Assembly: GCA_035235625.1 (NCBI GenBank)
Contig: CP141150.1
Location: 25,808,756 to 25,872,755 of the forward strand
Direction of reading: 5' to 3'
Length of the DNA: 64,000 nt
Source of the DNA: Saururus chinensis
Taxonomy: Eukaryota; Streptophyta; Magnoliopsida; Piperales; Saururaceae
Positions 47,650 through 58,985 of this stretch are shown here, in pieces. Within the stretch, counting starts at the first letter, position 1; every line of letters begins with the position of its first letter. Made by a program: the position numbers and the translations under genes. The notes under the pieces are model-generated. The model was not told where the DNA came from. It did not search any database and worked only from the letters and a program-made list of their open reading frames with translations.

Positions 47650-47661
47650 CTTGAGCTACCA
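47650..47661 (-). promoter_or_regulatory. candidate primer binding site, element C
   Basis: TGGTAGCTCAAG on the minus strand lies two bases after the inferred LTR end. D has TGGTAGTTGAGG at the same place (49503-49492). Only TGGTA agrees with the usual tRNA-Met site, so the primer is uncertain. Confidence 0.4.
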
Positions 47662-47663
47662 CT

Positions 47664-48884
47664 TAAGAGTTTAATATCCATCTAATCGACCTAGTAGATC
47701 ACTAGTTGCTCTTAAAACTAGTACTTCGACAAGTAAGAATTAAGAGTTCCAGCCTATTTTGAGTAGAATTTTTTTTACTAAAGAGAATGATTAAAATTTA
47801 ATGTTCTGTCCAATCTCACTCACAATTTATCAATCAATCAACCTTCATTCAATCTACACAGGAAAATAGCAATTTACGTGAAAAACTCCAATTATGGTTA
47901 AAAACCACAGCAATTCTAAAGGAACCAAATAAATGCACTAGAACCAAGCCATTAAATGGACACAAGCTTACCACCAACCTCTTTTCCCTCAATCACTTAA
48001 AACATTCTCCTCCTTGCCTTATCTCTGTCTCCTTTTAGTATTCAATAAGCATCTCTTATTGTTTATATATATGAAAATCTTCAATCTTTCATTGAAGATA
48101 AGTTGTAACTCCTCTTCGAAATGTCTATATATATGCTCCTTTAATTGTGGATTATCTTCTTCAATTCACCCTGGATCTTCAACTCAAAGCTCAAGTGAAA
48201 TCTTCTTTGGAAATAAATAAGCAAAGGTGAAAACTTTTTTCTCTTCTCTCCTCTAGGTTTTCATCTCTCAAATTTCATAATTTCATAGCCCATACATAAT
48301 TCATTAAGTCATTTTAAGCTTGTACTTAGACAAGAAATGAAATTAAAACTAGAATGTCTTATTTAGGTTAACCAATCCTTATGACGATCAATTGTTCTAA
48401 ACAATAATTGATCGGTCACTATTTTTAATGTGCACGATACCGCAAGCGATCAATCAATTATGATAGCGATCAATCAATAACTCTCAGCTTCATTTCACAA
48501 AAGGCTGAATCAAGGTTTGATTGATCATTTGATAAGCCTAGTTTTGCCGCAATCGATCATTTTGCATATATATTTACCTTTTTGCTATTTTTACCCTAAA
48601 TCCTACTAAAACCTCTGAAATCACTTGTAAAACTTCACCAAGTGATTTTTGTATGTGAATGTGACCTGAATAAGCTTTAAAACCCTTCAACATTCTTTAG
48701 TCTTCCACCTTAATCAATAAGAACACATTTGCTCCTATTTTTCAAGTCTATCAATTCCAAATCTAACTCGACCATAATAACCTCAAAACATATTGTAAGA
48801 TTCAATACATATACAAGGTTTCGTGACATAATTTTGGCAAAGAAATCAACTAATAAACTAGAAATATGTTCATATGTTCTCACA
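47664..48884 (-). repeat. 5' LTR of element C
   Basis: This LTR of about 1221 bp begins TGTGAGAACATATGAA (48884) and ends ATTAAACTCTTA (47664) on the minus strand. Palindrome-type motifs lie at 48380-48560. The flanking bases ccgtc (48885-48889) would be the target-site half, but the other half is lost. Confidence 0.75.
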
Positions 48885-49253
48885 CCGTCACTATTTTTCA
48901 CCAATTTTTTCCATTCAACTTGGTAGATATGCCACTAGAGATCAACTTGTGTTGTGTTTTTTTACGATATTGAATAATGCACTAAGGGCTTTACTATTTT
49001 GATTTGCAAGATTAGTCTCATTATCATCCCATTCACTTTCATCTTTTAGAAGTGAATTTCCTTACGTGTCTTTGGTCATTGGAAGATTCAAGCCTTTAAT
49101 AACCACTTTCTAGGTATTCCTATCAAGCTCTTGTATAAAGGCTCTCATCCTATTTTTCACATATGAAAAATTATAGCCATCAAATAAGGGAGGTCTATTC
49201 TATTGATTACCTAAGTCCCCATGTTCATTCCTTGAGGTATTCGAACTAGTCAT
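48885..49253 (-). pseudogene. gag N-terminal fragment of element D
   Basis: ATG at 49253 (minus) gives 'MTSSNTSRNEHGDLGNQ', one stop, then 'NRPPLFDGYNFSYVKNRMRAFIQ'. After that come 'KGLNLPMTKDT', 'LLKDESEWDNETNLANQNSKALSALFNIV' and 'STSLVAYLPS'. This is the N-terminal half of the same gag as in C. It stops abruptly at 48885, where the LTR of C begins. The leader 49254-49491 between it and the LTR is non-coding. Confidence 0.75.
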
Positions 49254-49491
49254 TAATTTTAATCCAACAAAAACAACCCAAGCAACTAACAATCTAGGGC
49301 ACACAAATTCAGCAAGTTTAAGCAAGTAATTCTAATAGAAAAACAAGTAAACTTAAGAAAAATTGAGAATCAAACCCTAACACAAGTTATCTAGTACAAG
49401 AAATCAAACTATGGAAGATTAAGCAAATTATAACACACTAACATGCCAAATAAGATTAATATCATGGAGAAAAAGCAAATTTTTAAACAAA

Positions 49492-49503
49492 CCTCAACTA
49501 CCA
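49492..49503 (-). promoter_or_regulatory. candidate primer binding site, element D
   Basis: TGGTAGTTGAGG on the minus strand lies directly after the LTR end near 49506. It is comparable with TGGTAGCTCAAG in C. Confidence 0.4.
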
Positions 49504-49505
49504 CT

Positions 49506-50810
49506 CAAGAGTAAAATATCTGTCTAAACAAATATAGCTGTTCACTTGATTGCTCTTAAAACTAGTACTTCACAATTAGGAATTAAGAGTTTTAGCCTAT
49601 TTACACAAATTTTTTTCGATAGCGAAAACACTCAAATTTCACTCCTTTGCACTCTCGATGTATTGATCGATCAAACAACAAACATTTAATCCACACAAGA
49701 ACACAACAATTCAACAGGGAAAATCTAAGCTTTGGTAAAAAAACTACTGCAATTCCAAAGGAACTAAACCAATGCATTACTAGCAAGCAAGAAAACAACA
49801 TTGACACAAGTAAACCAGTAACATTCATTTTGACTCTAACACAAACTTCTTTGTTTAGATCTCCACAAATTCTTGTCGTTGCTAGCCTTCAAGTATTTTC
49901 CTTCAAGCACTTGAAACTTTTCTTCCACCTTGCATTGTCTTTGCTTTCTTCTAGCCTTCAACAAGCTCTTCTTGTTGTATTGACTTTGGCCTCAAGAATC
50001 TTTAATCTCCAATTAAAGATAAGTTGCAACTCCTCTATGAAACTTCTTTGTGAAATCCCTTCCTAGTTGTAGAATAGCTTCCTGAATTCAACATTAATCT
50101 TCAATTGGAGCTTTTTGTGAATTCTTTCAGAAAATAGTATGCAAAATGTAGAAATCCTTCTTCTCTAATCTCCTCTAAATTTTCCTCCCTCAAAATTCAT
50201 AATTTCTTATCCCTTATAATGCTCTCCAAACCGATTTAGGTCTTTGGCTGCTTCAAGAAGGAAAGAAATTGAATTTGGAATGGCTTAATTAGGGCAAATA
50301 GCACTGCAAGCGATCGATCATTTTAGACAACGATCCAATTGATCATTCATTATTTTCTAAACACACAATGCTTCGAGCGATCGATAGATTAATGAAGCAA
50401 TTGATCAATGCTCTCACCTTTGTTTTACACTGGGCTGAATCAAGTGCTGATCGATTGTTCCATTCAATATATTATCCAACGATCAATCGTTCTGTCAGTT
50501 TAATTACTATTTTTCTCTTTTTACCCTAAAACCTCCTGAAACCCTTGAAATTACTTCTAAGACTTCACCAAGTGACTTTAGTATTCAAATGTGATTTGAA
50601 TAAGCTTCAAAAACCAACATCATTCTTCAATCTTCAATCTTGAGCTATAAGAACACATCTACTCCTATTTTTAAGTCTCTCATTTCAAAATATGACTCGA
50701 CCACAACTTCTAATCAGATTTGAAGACTAAGTACATACCCAAGGTTTCTGACATAATTTTGACAAAAAAGTTAGCCAATAAACCTAACTTTTGACTCATA
50801 TGTTCTCACA
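49506..50810 (-). repeat. LTR of element D, with internal sequence on both sides
   Basis: This LTR of about 1305 bp starts TGTGAGAACATATGAG at 50810 after a polypurine tract and ends near 49506 next to a primer-site candidate and gag. It thus has a 3'-type border upstream and a 5'-type border downstream. CGATCGAT-type motifs are at 50305-50490. Confidence 0.8.
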
Positions 50811-50822
50811 ATCTCCCCTTTT
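50811..50822 (-). promoter_or_regulatory. polypurine tract, element D
   Basis: The minus strand reads AAAAGGGGAGAT immediately before the LTR start, identical to element A. Confidence 0.8.
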
Positions 50823-51333
50823 ATCTATTTTTTTGTAAAACATTACATATTTAAAAATCAAAATAAAATTATTTCTTGACATAGAGCATTGTCTTTTAAA
50901 TTGTACAAAATAACTTAATACTCAAAGACTTAACATAGACTCATTTAGAATTGATCTCAAAAAGCCTTGTATAACTGTATACTTATCCTACACATTTAAA
51001 ATCAAATTGTTTTGCATTGTACTATTCAATCTAGTAAAGATAAGCACTTTGATTTTCATTAATCACTTCTCCCTCATTTTGACATAATTAGACAAAAAGT
51101 TAAAGTAATAATTAACAAAAACACTCATTAAAGCATAATCAAGTTATCATTATCAATAAAAGACATAAAAATATTTATAAAAATCATCACATCACCGTTT
51201 CCATCACATATCCCATCATAACATCAGTTTCAAACTACATCACAAAGTCATAATGAAACATAACTAAACTAAAACAAGTTTAAACAAGGAATACATGAAA
51301 AATAAATACAAAAAGTATAAGAACCAGTCATCA

Positions 51334-52106
51334 TCATCATCATCATCAGTGTACTCCCCCTCACTATCAGCATGTGGAAGTCGGGCTCTAAGCAAGAGAC
51401 TGATGTCTGTAAGTCTCTACATCACAACATCCTAAAAAGTTCTAAACTCAACAATGGTGATTGGTCTATTTAGATCATTTATAGGTGCTTGTGCCTCTGC
51501 TGGTGCTTCTGGTAGTCCCTATGGCTCCTATGCATCACCTTGGTGGTGAGAAAGCATTTTGCGAACCACTAGAGATCAATCAGCCCCATACCAATCATAG
51601 TAGGCTCACCTCTAGGTATCCTAATACGTACCATTGTGAAAATTCTACATAGGATGTATGGGTAAGCTAACATCTCATGTGTATGGCCTTAAAGGAAAGT
51701 CATCATGTGACCAAGTAAGCTCGCTGTTTGGCGAAAAGAGATATCTAGTGAATTGTAGGTATGTGAGTAGTCTCCTCTCACATCCTATGACTTCATCAAT
51801 GATATCAAGTGACACTCTCACTTGAACTCCTGCAACACCTACTAATGTATCATCATCCTCCAAGTAAAGTGATGCATACCTCTAACGAACAAGTTGTGGA
51901 TAGAGAGACAAGCCAGATGTAAAGATGGTGCTGAAATAATCCATCCAATACGGATGTGAAACTATTCAACCTATGGAAGTCTCTAATGAAACATGCACTA
52001 AGATATGCTCACAATGGATGGGTCTAACTTTATCTGATCCAATATTGGAAGGCCCTAGGTCCCAAGATCCTGACTTAACCGTCTTTTGCTTCTTTGCTCT
52101 CCCCAT
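51334..52106 (-). pseudogene. element D second ORF ('plant transposon protein'-like, acidic tail)
   Basis: This is the best copy of the ORF. ATG at 52106 gives MGRAKKQKTVKSGSWDLGPS. Then come 'SHPYWMDYFSTI', 'YASLYLEDDDTLVGVAGVQVRVSLDIIDEVIGCERRLLTY' (51863-51675 open), 'NRPITIVEFRTF', 'LLRARLPHADSEGEYT' and seven consecutive Asp codons. The usual stop after the Asp run (TGA in B) is TGG here, so the frame reads into 3' sequence. It has several stops in the middle. The 'YASL.LEDDDTLV..V.GV.V.V' pattern is that of the 'putative plant transposon protein' domain. Function unknown. Bases 52107-52757 upstream are non-coding. Confidence 0.65.
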
Positions 52107-52757
52107 CTAAATTAATTACAAATAAACCCAAAGTTAAGCATAAACTATGAATAAATGATTGACAGTAATAAATGTCCCAAATTTTCATAAAATCTTCAAA
52201 CACACACCAAAATTCAAATTTTTGAAATTAAAATATACCCTAAAAAAATTTGTGCTAGATTGACTAAAAAATCTAACCCAAGATTTAATTATCTTAGTGA
52301 GTAGAACAAATATTACTACTAGACCTAAAACAAATTTTGATTCAAAATATTCAATTTTGAAAAATCCCCAATTTGTGACAAAAAGTTGAAACCGTGAGTG
52401 CTTTTTCATGAAATCTCAAAATTTAATGCATCAAATTGATGAAACTTTATAAGGTAGATATAACTAATTCTAACAATCCTATCAGTTCAATTCACGTTGA
52501 AATCCATTGAAAATCTACTAGAAATCAAAATTTTGGTTTCAATCCTCAACTTGTATGCAAAGAAAATTTTGATTTAATACGAAATCTAGTCTTTATTATG
52601 AAAAATCTCTTCAAATCCCCAATAATCGCTCCTAGGGACTCTTTGGGAGAGTTTTGAGTGAAATAGGTTTGAAATGAAGCGTGGCCAAATTTAAAATAGT
52701 GTTTCACCATGAAAAACTTGACCAATGATCTCGATTGTTCAATCTTGAAATTGAGGA

Positions 52758-55700
52758 TGTCACGCCTGAGCACATGTCAACCCCAAGCCGAACCCGGTCC
52801 AAGGGGAAGATGGCACGCGGCATGATGAAGTATCATTGGATTGAGAAAGACTTAACCCCTACTTGGGTTGTTCACTTTGGAGTTGTGCACATCAACTTTG
52901 TGCAAGAACAAAATCTGCAATAAAGGACTACTAATTAAATATTAGTCCACACACAAACCTACATACTTAGTCTTAAACAATCCACACATGGCTAAAGTAT
53001 AAGTCTAAGCCGACATTGGCTAATAGAGTGTGAAGAATAAAAAAGTATATTAAGGTCTCAACACAACATGTTATAAAAGCAATTATAAAACCCATGATCT
53101 CCAAGCGACCCCTCCTAAGGATTATCCCCAACCACGTGCTCCACATATAGCCCATCAAAAAAACCTGCATTGCATGACATGCAGCCGCAAAATAAAACAC
53201 AACAAAGAGGGGTGAGACACAAGCTCAACAAGGATTTTAAATATGGAAAGTAAATCCAAAATGACATCACAAGCAAATCACATAATACTCATCATATAAT
53301 CAACCACAATACCCATTCCTCATGGGATATCCACATAAACCTATGCATTCATGTTATAATTTGCAATCCATAAGGATCTAATCCTACCACATACATGTCA
53401 TGCTATCTCTAATATATCTCATGAATATATTCGCATGCCAATTGTATATCACGCTACATGTAATATGTCTCATCCACATATTTTTATGTCACATGCATAT
53501 CATGCTATATGACATATGACATCATCGCATATTCATATAACCCATATTATCACATCATCACATACACATGCTACCTGCATATCATGTCATAACCCATATT
53601 ATCTCATCATCACATATTCATGCCTCCTGCGCATCATGGATTCAACATAACTCATACATACATACATATGCCACATGTGTAAACATGTGAAATCTACTAA
53701 CATAACCACATCTTGCATAAATAACTTCTCAACATAAGCATATTATGTTTATCTATTTCTCAATGAAAACATTCACGCTGTAAATCAAGTATCTCAAACA
53801 CACTATCTTGCATATCATGCAATTTAAGCCATAATCATATATGTAACATAAGCACCATTATCCTTACACAAGCTATGTAATTTAGCATAATCTTACATAC
53901 ACATGCAGCAACAACAAATGGTGAATGTCTCACAAATAGAGAGAAATAAACTTACTCATCATGGTAAAAAACCCCAAGGCACAACTGCTCATCAATACGG
54001 TCCCGAGCATTACTGCTCATCAAGACAATCCTGAGCATGATTGCTCATCAAGACAATCCTAAGCACTACTGCTCATCAAGACAATCCCGAGCACGATATG
54101 TGATAAGCCGGTGTACTCGGACAGACCACCTGGATTCTCAGGGTCTAGATATCTCATTAAATAACAGCATTCCGCTCTTCTCAACCCAAGGAGGTACAAT
54201 GTCTCGACTACTATTGCTCATCAAGACCGAAATCAAAATGAAATCATGCCCTTTCGAACCCAAACCGATTTGATAAGCCTTCGGTCAATTAATCCGACAA
54301 CCAATAGCATCCACTTGCATCCAATTTGTAAAATACAACTAATCACAATTAATCTCATTTATAAATCATTTTCATGATGCATGCAACATGGTACATACGT
54401 GAGCAACACTACATGAGTCTAAATAAAATAAACGTGTTCAAATCTGTCCACATGTGCATCAATCATGGTCCATTTTTGTCAAATAATCATCACAAATATC
54501 TACACAAGTGTATACATAAATAGTAGTGTTTAAGTCTAAGAGAAGATATGTGAATCATGAACAAACCATAATCAATATTATTTTGGTACATCTATGATTT
54601 TATCATAGTCCTTCTCTACTAAAATCATGAAGCAAGTATGGTGTAAACATCGAAATATGAGTTTGAGACAAGTATAAAATCATGTTAGACTTAGCCAAGG
54701 ATAAACATCACTATATTTAAGCTAGAACATGGAAACATGATTCACCAATAATTAACATAACATGTGCAAGCTTATATGCACATCCCCATAGTTAAACCTA
54801 CTAAAATCATCAAGAAACAATGTAATCATCAAACATAAATTTAAGACAAGTAGAATATTATGCTAAAACTAACCAAACATAGCCTAAATTATGCTTGAAC
54901 TAAATCATAAATTCCAAGATGATCTTCATGAAATCCTAGCAGTATTTATATACAATAATAACTCATTCTAATCATAAGAAATTAGATTCATGGCCGGAGA
55001 ACAAGAACTGGCCAAAATGTACAAGAATGGCAAAACTTATCGATTGGCTTTTCGAATGGCCCTGTTAGGCTGTTCGAACACCAGGTTGTTCGATCAGCCA
55101 GATAGACCGTTCAAACAGTAGGCTGTTTGAATGCCTATGAGGTCGTTCGAACACCCTTAAAAATTCAGTTTATACCCATTTTTTATTCATCTTCAACCTC
55201 ACGAAAATTAAACTGAAATACCCAAAAATGCTAAAAAATTATAAAATCACTCCAAAACACTATGATATCAAAATGTAAATCTAGAACATGATAGATCTAA
55301 CCATTCTTAAGTTTAATCACAAGAAAATCAAAATAAATAAAATATTTTTAATAATCCGCCATTAAAGCACATAAATAAGCAAGAACCCACTTAAGCCATT
55401 CAAACATGCAAATCCAAAGCATAAACCACATGAGATCGAAAACCCCTTACCTTCAAGAAGTTCTTAAGTTGAAAATGAAGCTCTACTCCTCAAGAAACCC
55501 TACCCAATTAGGGTTTTCATTAGTACTTAACAAAAATTAACTATTACGCTTAAATAACTTTGAAAACAAGCAGATCTTATGGTTTCCATTGATTAAAAAC
55601 AAAAATCTCTATTTAGGGTTTGAAATCAAAATTAAAAATACTATCTTTAATTAAAAATATAAAGAATGTATTTGGGGAAAAGTTAAGAATAGAGAGATTA

Positions 55701-56249
55701 AGAGTAAATTCGAAAGATTAAGGCTAAAACATACTTGAATCATATTTTCCTCTTTGGGCAATGACGATTAGGGCACCACCTTGCTTCCAAGCATAGCCCT
55801 TTCCTAATTGCGAAATGGGCTAGGATTTTTTTATATAATAAGTTGTTGGGGTATAAATACAAACTATTGGGCTGTAAAAACAAGTTAAAAAACCCTAAGT
55901 GGCTATTCATGGTCATTTTAAGGCCAAAAATAAGTTTAAAAATTCAAAAACTCATTGAAAAAAGTAATTGATGTTTAGGGTCATGTGGGACACTCTCCGT
56001 CCAATCATGGGCGTGGGGCCCATGGTAGGGTCCACACCATTAATTAATAAAAAATAACCATAAAATCCCTCAAAATAGGATAAATCAAGTTTGATATAAA
56101 AACTTATAAAAATAAAATTAAACCTTGTTAAAACCATAATTATTAACCCTTGACCCCAAAATCAAGGCAAACCGTCAAATTTAAGAAAAACCACACAATA
56201 AGACACAATTAAATCAAATTTAAACCGGGTTAACGTTTGAGATCTTATA
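52758..56249 (-). mobile_element. solo LTR, gypsy (Del/Tekay-like), 3492 bp
   Basis: The termini are TGTCACGCC at 52758 and GAGATCTTATA at 56249, where the last dinucleotide CA has become TA. The target duplication is GAGGA (52753-52757) and GATGA (56250-56254), one mismatch. Without the insertion the flanks join to the sequence found in B at 28890-28910. It is related to 7942-11182, in the same orientation. A TATATAA box lies near 55836 on the minus strand. It is a little older than the others, judging by decay of ends and target duplication. Confidence 0.85.
53984..54095. repeat. 28-bp tandem repeat, four units
   Basis: The unit ACTGCTCATCAAGACAATCC plus CGAGCATT occurs in exact 28-bp register at 53984, 54012, 54040 and 54068. 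It lies in the solo LTR 52758-56249. The related LTRs have a different array at this position (9050-9272). Confidence 0.95.
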
Positions 56250-57590
56250 GATGAGATTTTTTTATCTTATTTAAATAATAAAAATTATAAAAATTCAAAA
56301 ATTATTGAAAAAGTCAAATAACTTTTTTAAAATATTTTAAGGTATTTCCCATCAAAATAAAATTTTACACCTATAAATTAAATGAAAAATCAAGCAATGA
56401 AAATAAGCAAAGTTGAGCTCTATTTGATGATTTTTTAATCAATTTTCATTTAATCTAAGAGCATCTATGTATTATGTTCATTAATACCTTGCCTTATATT
56501 AGTCAATCCCATTGGTATGTGATTGTTAATTTTATTTTCTTCTTTTTAACACATGATTCCTCTTTTATATATTTTTGAAGAAAACCACCAATGTAATCCA
56601 CTCTCGTCTCTTTTAATCTTGAATCTTGTAATGTCACTCTTAACCAAAATGAGACAAATTTGTTTAGAACCTAGTAAAGACTAAGTTCACATTTTTCAAC
56701 TCTTCTTAACTAGAATCTATGTACAAGATTTTCCTAAAAGAACAATTAAAAGCTCATAATAAATATGCCCATGCCTTTTTCTTAGTCCTCAAATTATTTT
56801 TTTGGGCTCAACTTTTTCTGAATCATCTCTACTTGCATCACTTATTTTTTTTATTCTTTCTCATTCATTTTCCTTGATGTTAAGTGGATGAGGACTTCAC
56901 ACTAGTCTAACCAGACTTAAGTAGGTAGCTCTTCCCCATCAAACATTTTGAGGACAATTCCATTAACTAAAGTGATATTAAAGTACATAAGACTCAAAAA
57001 TATTGAAGTAGAATACATGGACTTTTCTTTTCTTTTCTTTTCAATTTTAAATAGAAATATATCCAAAGATCCTTTAATTTAATCACCTAGACTCCACTAA
57101 AATCCAAAGGGCTAAGTCAACTTATGTTTAAGAATTCTCTCTTGATGTTCATACTTAAAAGTGACTTCAGTCTCAACATGATGTGTGCAGGTTTTAAAAA
57201 TAGAGAATTATAACATCAAGCAAAAGAAAATAAAATTGATATTCACTCTCCTTGGTGTATCCTTCTCTTCATTAAGGTATCTTTGACAACTAATAATGTT
57301 GCCTTTTAGCTTAAAAGAAAATTAATCTCAATATGTCACAAGAGCTAAACTAATCAAAAACCAAAACAAAGCCAATTGCAAACTCAAGCAGAAACTACAC
57401 TATTTTTTTTGTGTGTTTGATCATATTTCAATTTTTCAATTCAAAACCTATGAATTAAAGACAAGTTAAAACAAAGTGAGATGCGATAAAAAGGAAAAAA
57501 ATGAATGTCCGAATGATAGAAAAAAATTAAACATTGGATGCAAATCAGAATCTCTTACTTAGAGATTTGAGACTCCTTAGTCTTTCCTAG

Positions 57591-58985
57591 TTGTAAGCTC
57601 ATTTTAAGTCCAATTTTCTATGTTCAAAGGCATTTCCACCTAAGTCAAGAGTGATCCACATAATATAAGGCTTTGTTTTGTGAGTTGAAAAGTGTAGGGT
57701 GGGGAAACCTCAAAGGGAAGCTCCCAGGGAAGGGAGACTCTAATGGGGAAGAAGGGAAACTTCATCCACCATTTCTAGAACTACCTGAAGGACAATACTG
57801 GAGAAATGTTGCCCGACCTCTTGAATAAGTGTACGATAGAGAGCGAAAATTGGGGAGATTTTGGGCAACTATTGATACGTGTTGACAAGAGTCGATGTTG
57901 AGGAAAGAGGGTCGAAACAATTTGGAGTATCAACATGGGGGAGACATGTTGTGCTTGGTGTCGATAGTAGGCCAAGGGCCAAACTGAGAGGATTCAGAAG
58001 GAGATGTAAGTAGTATTATGGCTCTAAGGTATGCTTGGTGACATGGATGTCTATTTCAAATGCATATTTTCCTAAAGTCTAGTTGTATTGTTTGCTTTTG
58101 AAATGATGCAACATGCATTTTTTTTATGTTATTATTATCTTATTAGGATACCTATGATACTGAGATCATTGGGTTTGATTCCAAACTCAAAGCAAGATGA
58201 TGCAAACAAATGAGGTGACAGAGACTTCAGAGTGGGAAGAGTATGGGGTGCGAAGAGAGCAAAGAGACTCACAGCTAAGGGGACCGGTATTCCCATATTG
58301 CAAAGTGCAATCAAATCCCATATTGCGAAGTATTCCCACATGCCATTTTTGTTTCACTTAACTTCAGGTTAGAACCCACTTGGGATGGGTAAAGATTGAT
58401 ATGATAATTCGTTCTTATAAGACACATGTTTTACTAAGTTATACACAATACTAAAAAAATAGGAGCCAACAACATCGCTTATTATTATTTATGATCTTTG
58501 TCATAATTCCTCTTACTAAGCATTTCAAAATACTCGCCATCTCCCAAACCTCACAGGAAGGGAGTGCACAGTGGAAGCAATGTCAAATGATCATTACATC
58601 TCTTGTACACTTATAAAGGCCTTGTCAATGATTAATTGTATGAGAAAAAAATTATCCCTATATTTTTGCCCCTAGGTCGGGTTTTCCCCTCACGTTCGAG
58701 GTGCATTGGGATCTGAGGCATTACATGCATTATGTATCAACATTTGCAAGATTTATTGCAAGGATTGATGATGATGGATGAGTATATGAAGGAAATTTTC
58801 TAATTGATATATTAGAATGATTTGGCATTGTCTAAGAAGTTTCTTGTAACTCAATGCATTGGAGGTATGCATCAAAATCTTAAGAAGACTAAATTTAGTT
58901 CATAATTTCTCTTTGTCAAAAGTGCATTCTAAAGTGCTTTACTTGGAGAAGCGACAAGGCATTATTAGCCACTAATTTAGGATGA
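57591..58985. other. unassigned region left of a gypsy remnant
   Basis: No gene is recognised. From about 58700 on, decayed sequence probably belongs to the gag of the gypsy element that becomes readable at 58986 (for example 'tacttggagaagcgacaagg'). Bases 57591-58700 match nothing else that I recognise in the window. Confidence 0.35.

Larger units (their letters stand above)
43336..48884 (-). mobile_element. copia element C: 5' LTR, gag, non-coding, start of second ORF
   Basis: On the minus strand: LTR 48884-47664, primer-site candidate 47661-47650, leader, gag 47378-45552, non-coding 45551-43552, second ORF from 43551, truncated near 43336 where the dehydrogenase-flanking sequence starts. 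No pol motifs lie between gag and the second ORF. The left LTR begins TGTGAGAACATATGAA directly against gag codons of element D, so C appears to have inserted into D or recombined with it. Confidence 0.8.
48885..57590 (-). mobile_element. copia element D (internal region and LTR), interrupted by a solo LTR
   Basis: On the minus strand: non-coding block 57590-56250, solo LTR insertion, non-coding 52757-52107, second ORF 52106-51334, 3' untranslated part, polypurine tract and LTR 50810-49506. Leader and gag N-terminus follow to 48885. The gag that should lie beyond 57590 is missing; homology stops at the position equivalent to the gag C-terminus. No pol domain is seen. Confidence 0.72.
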
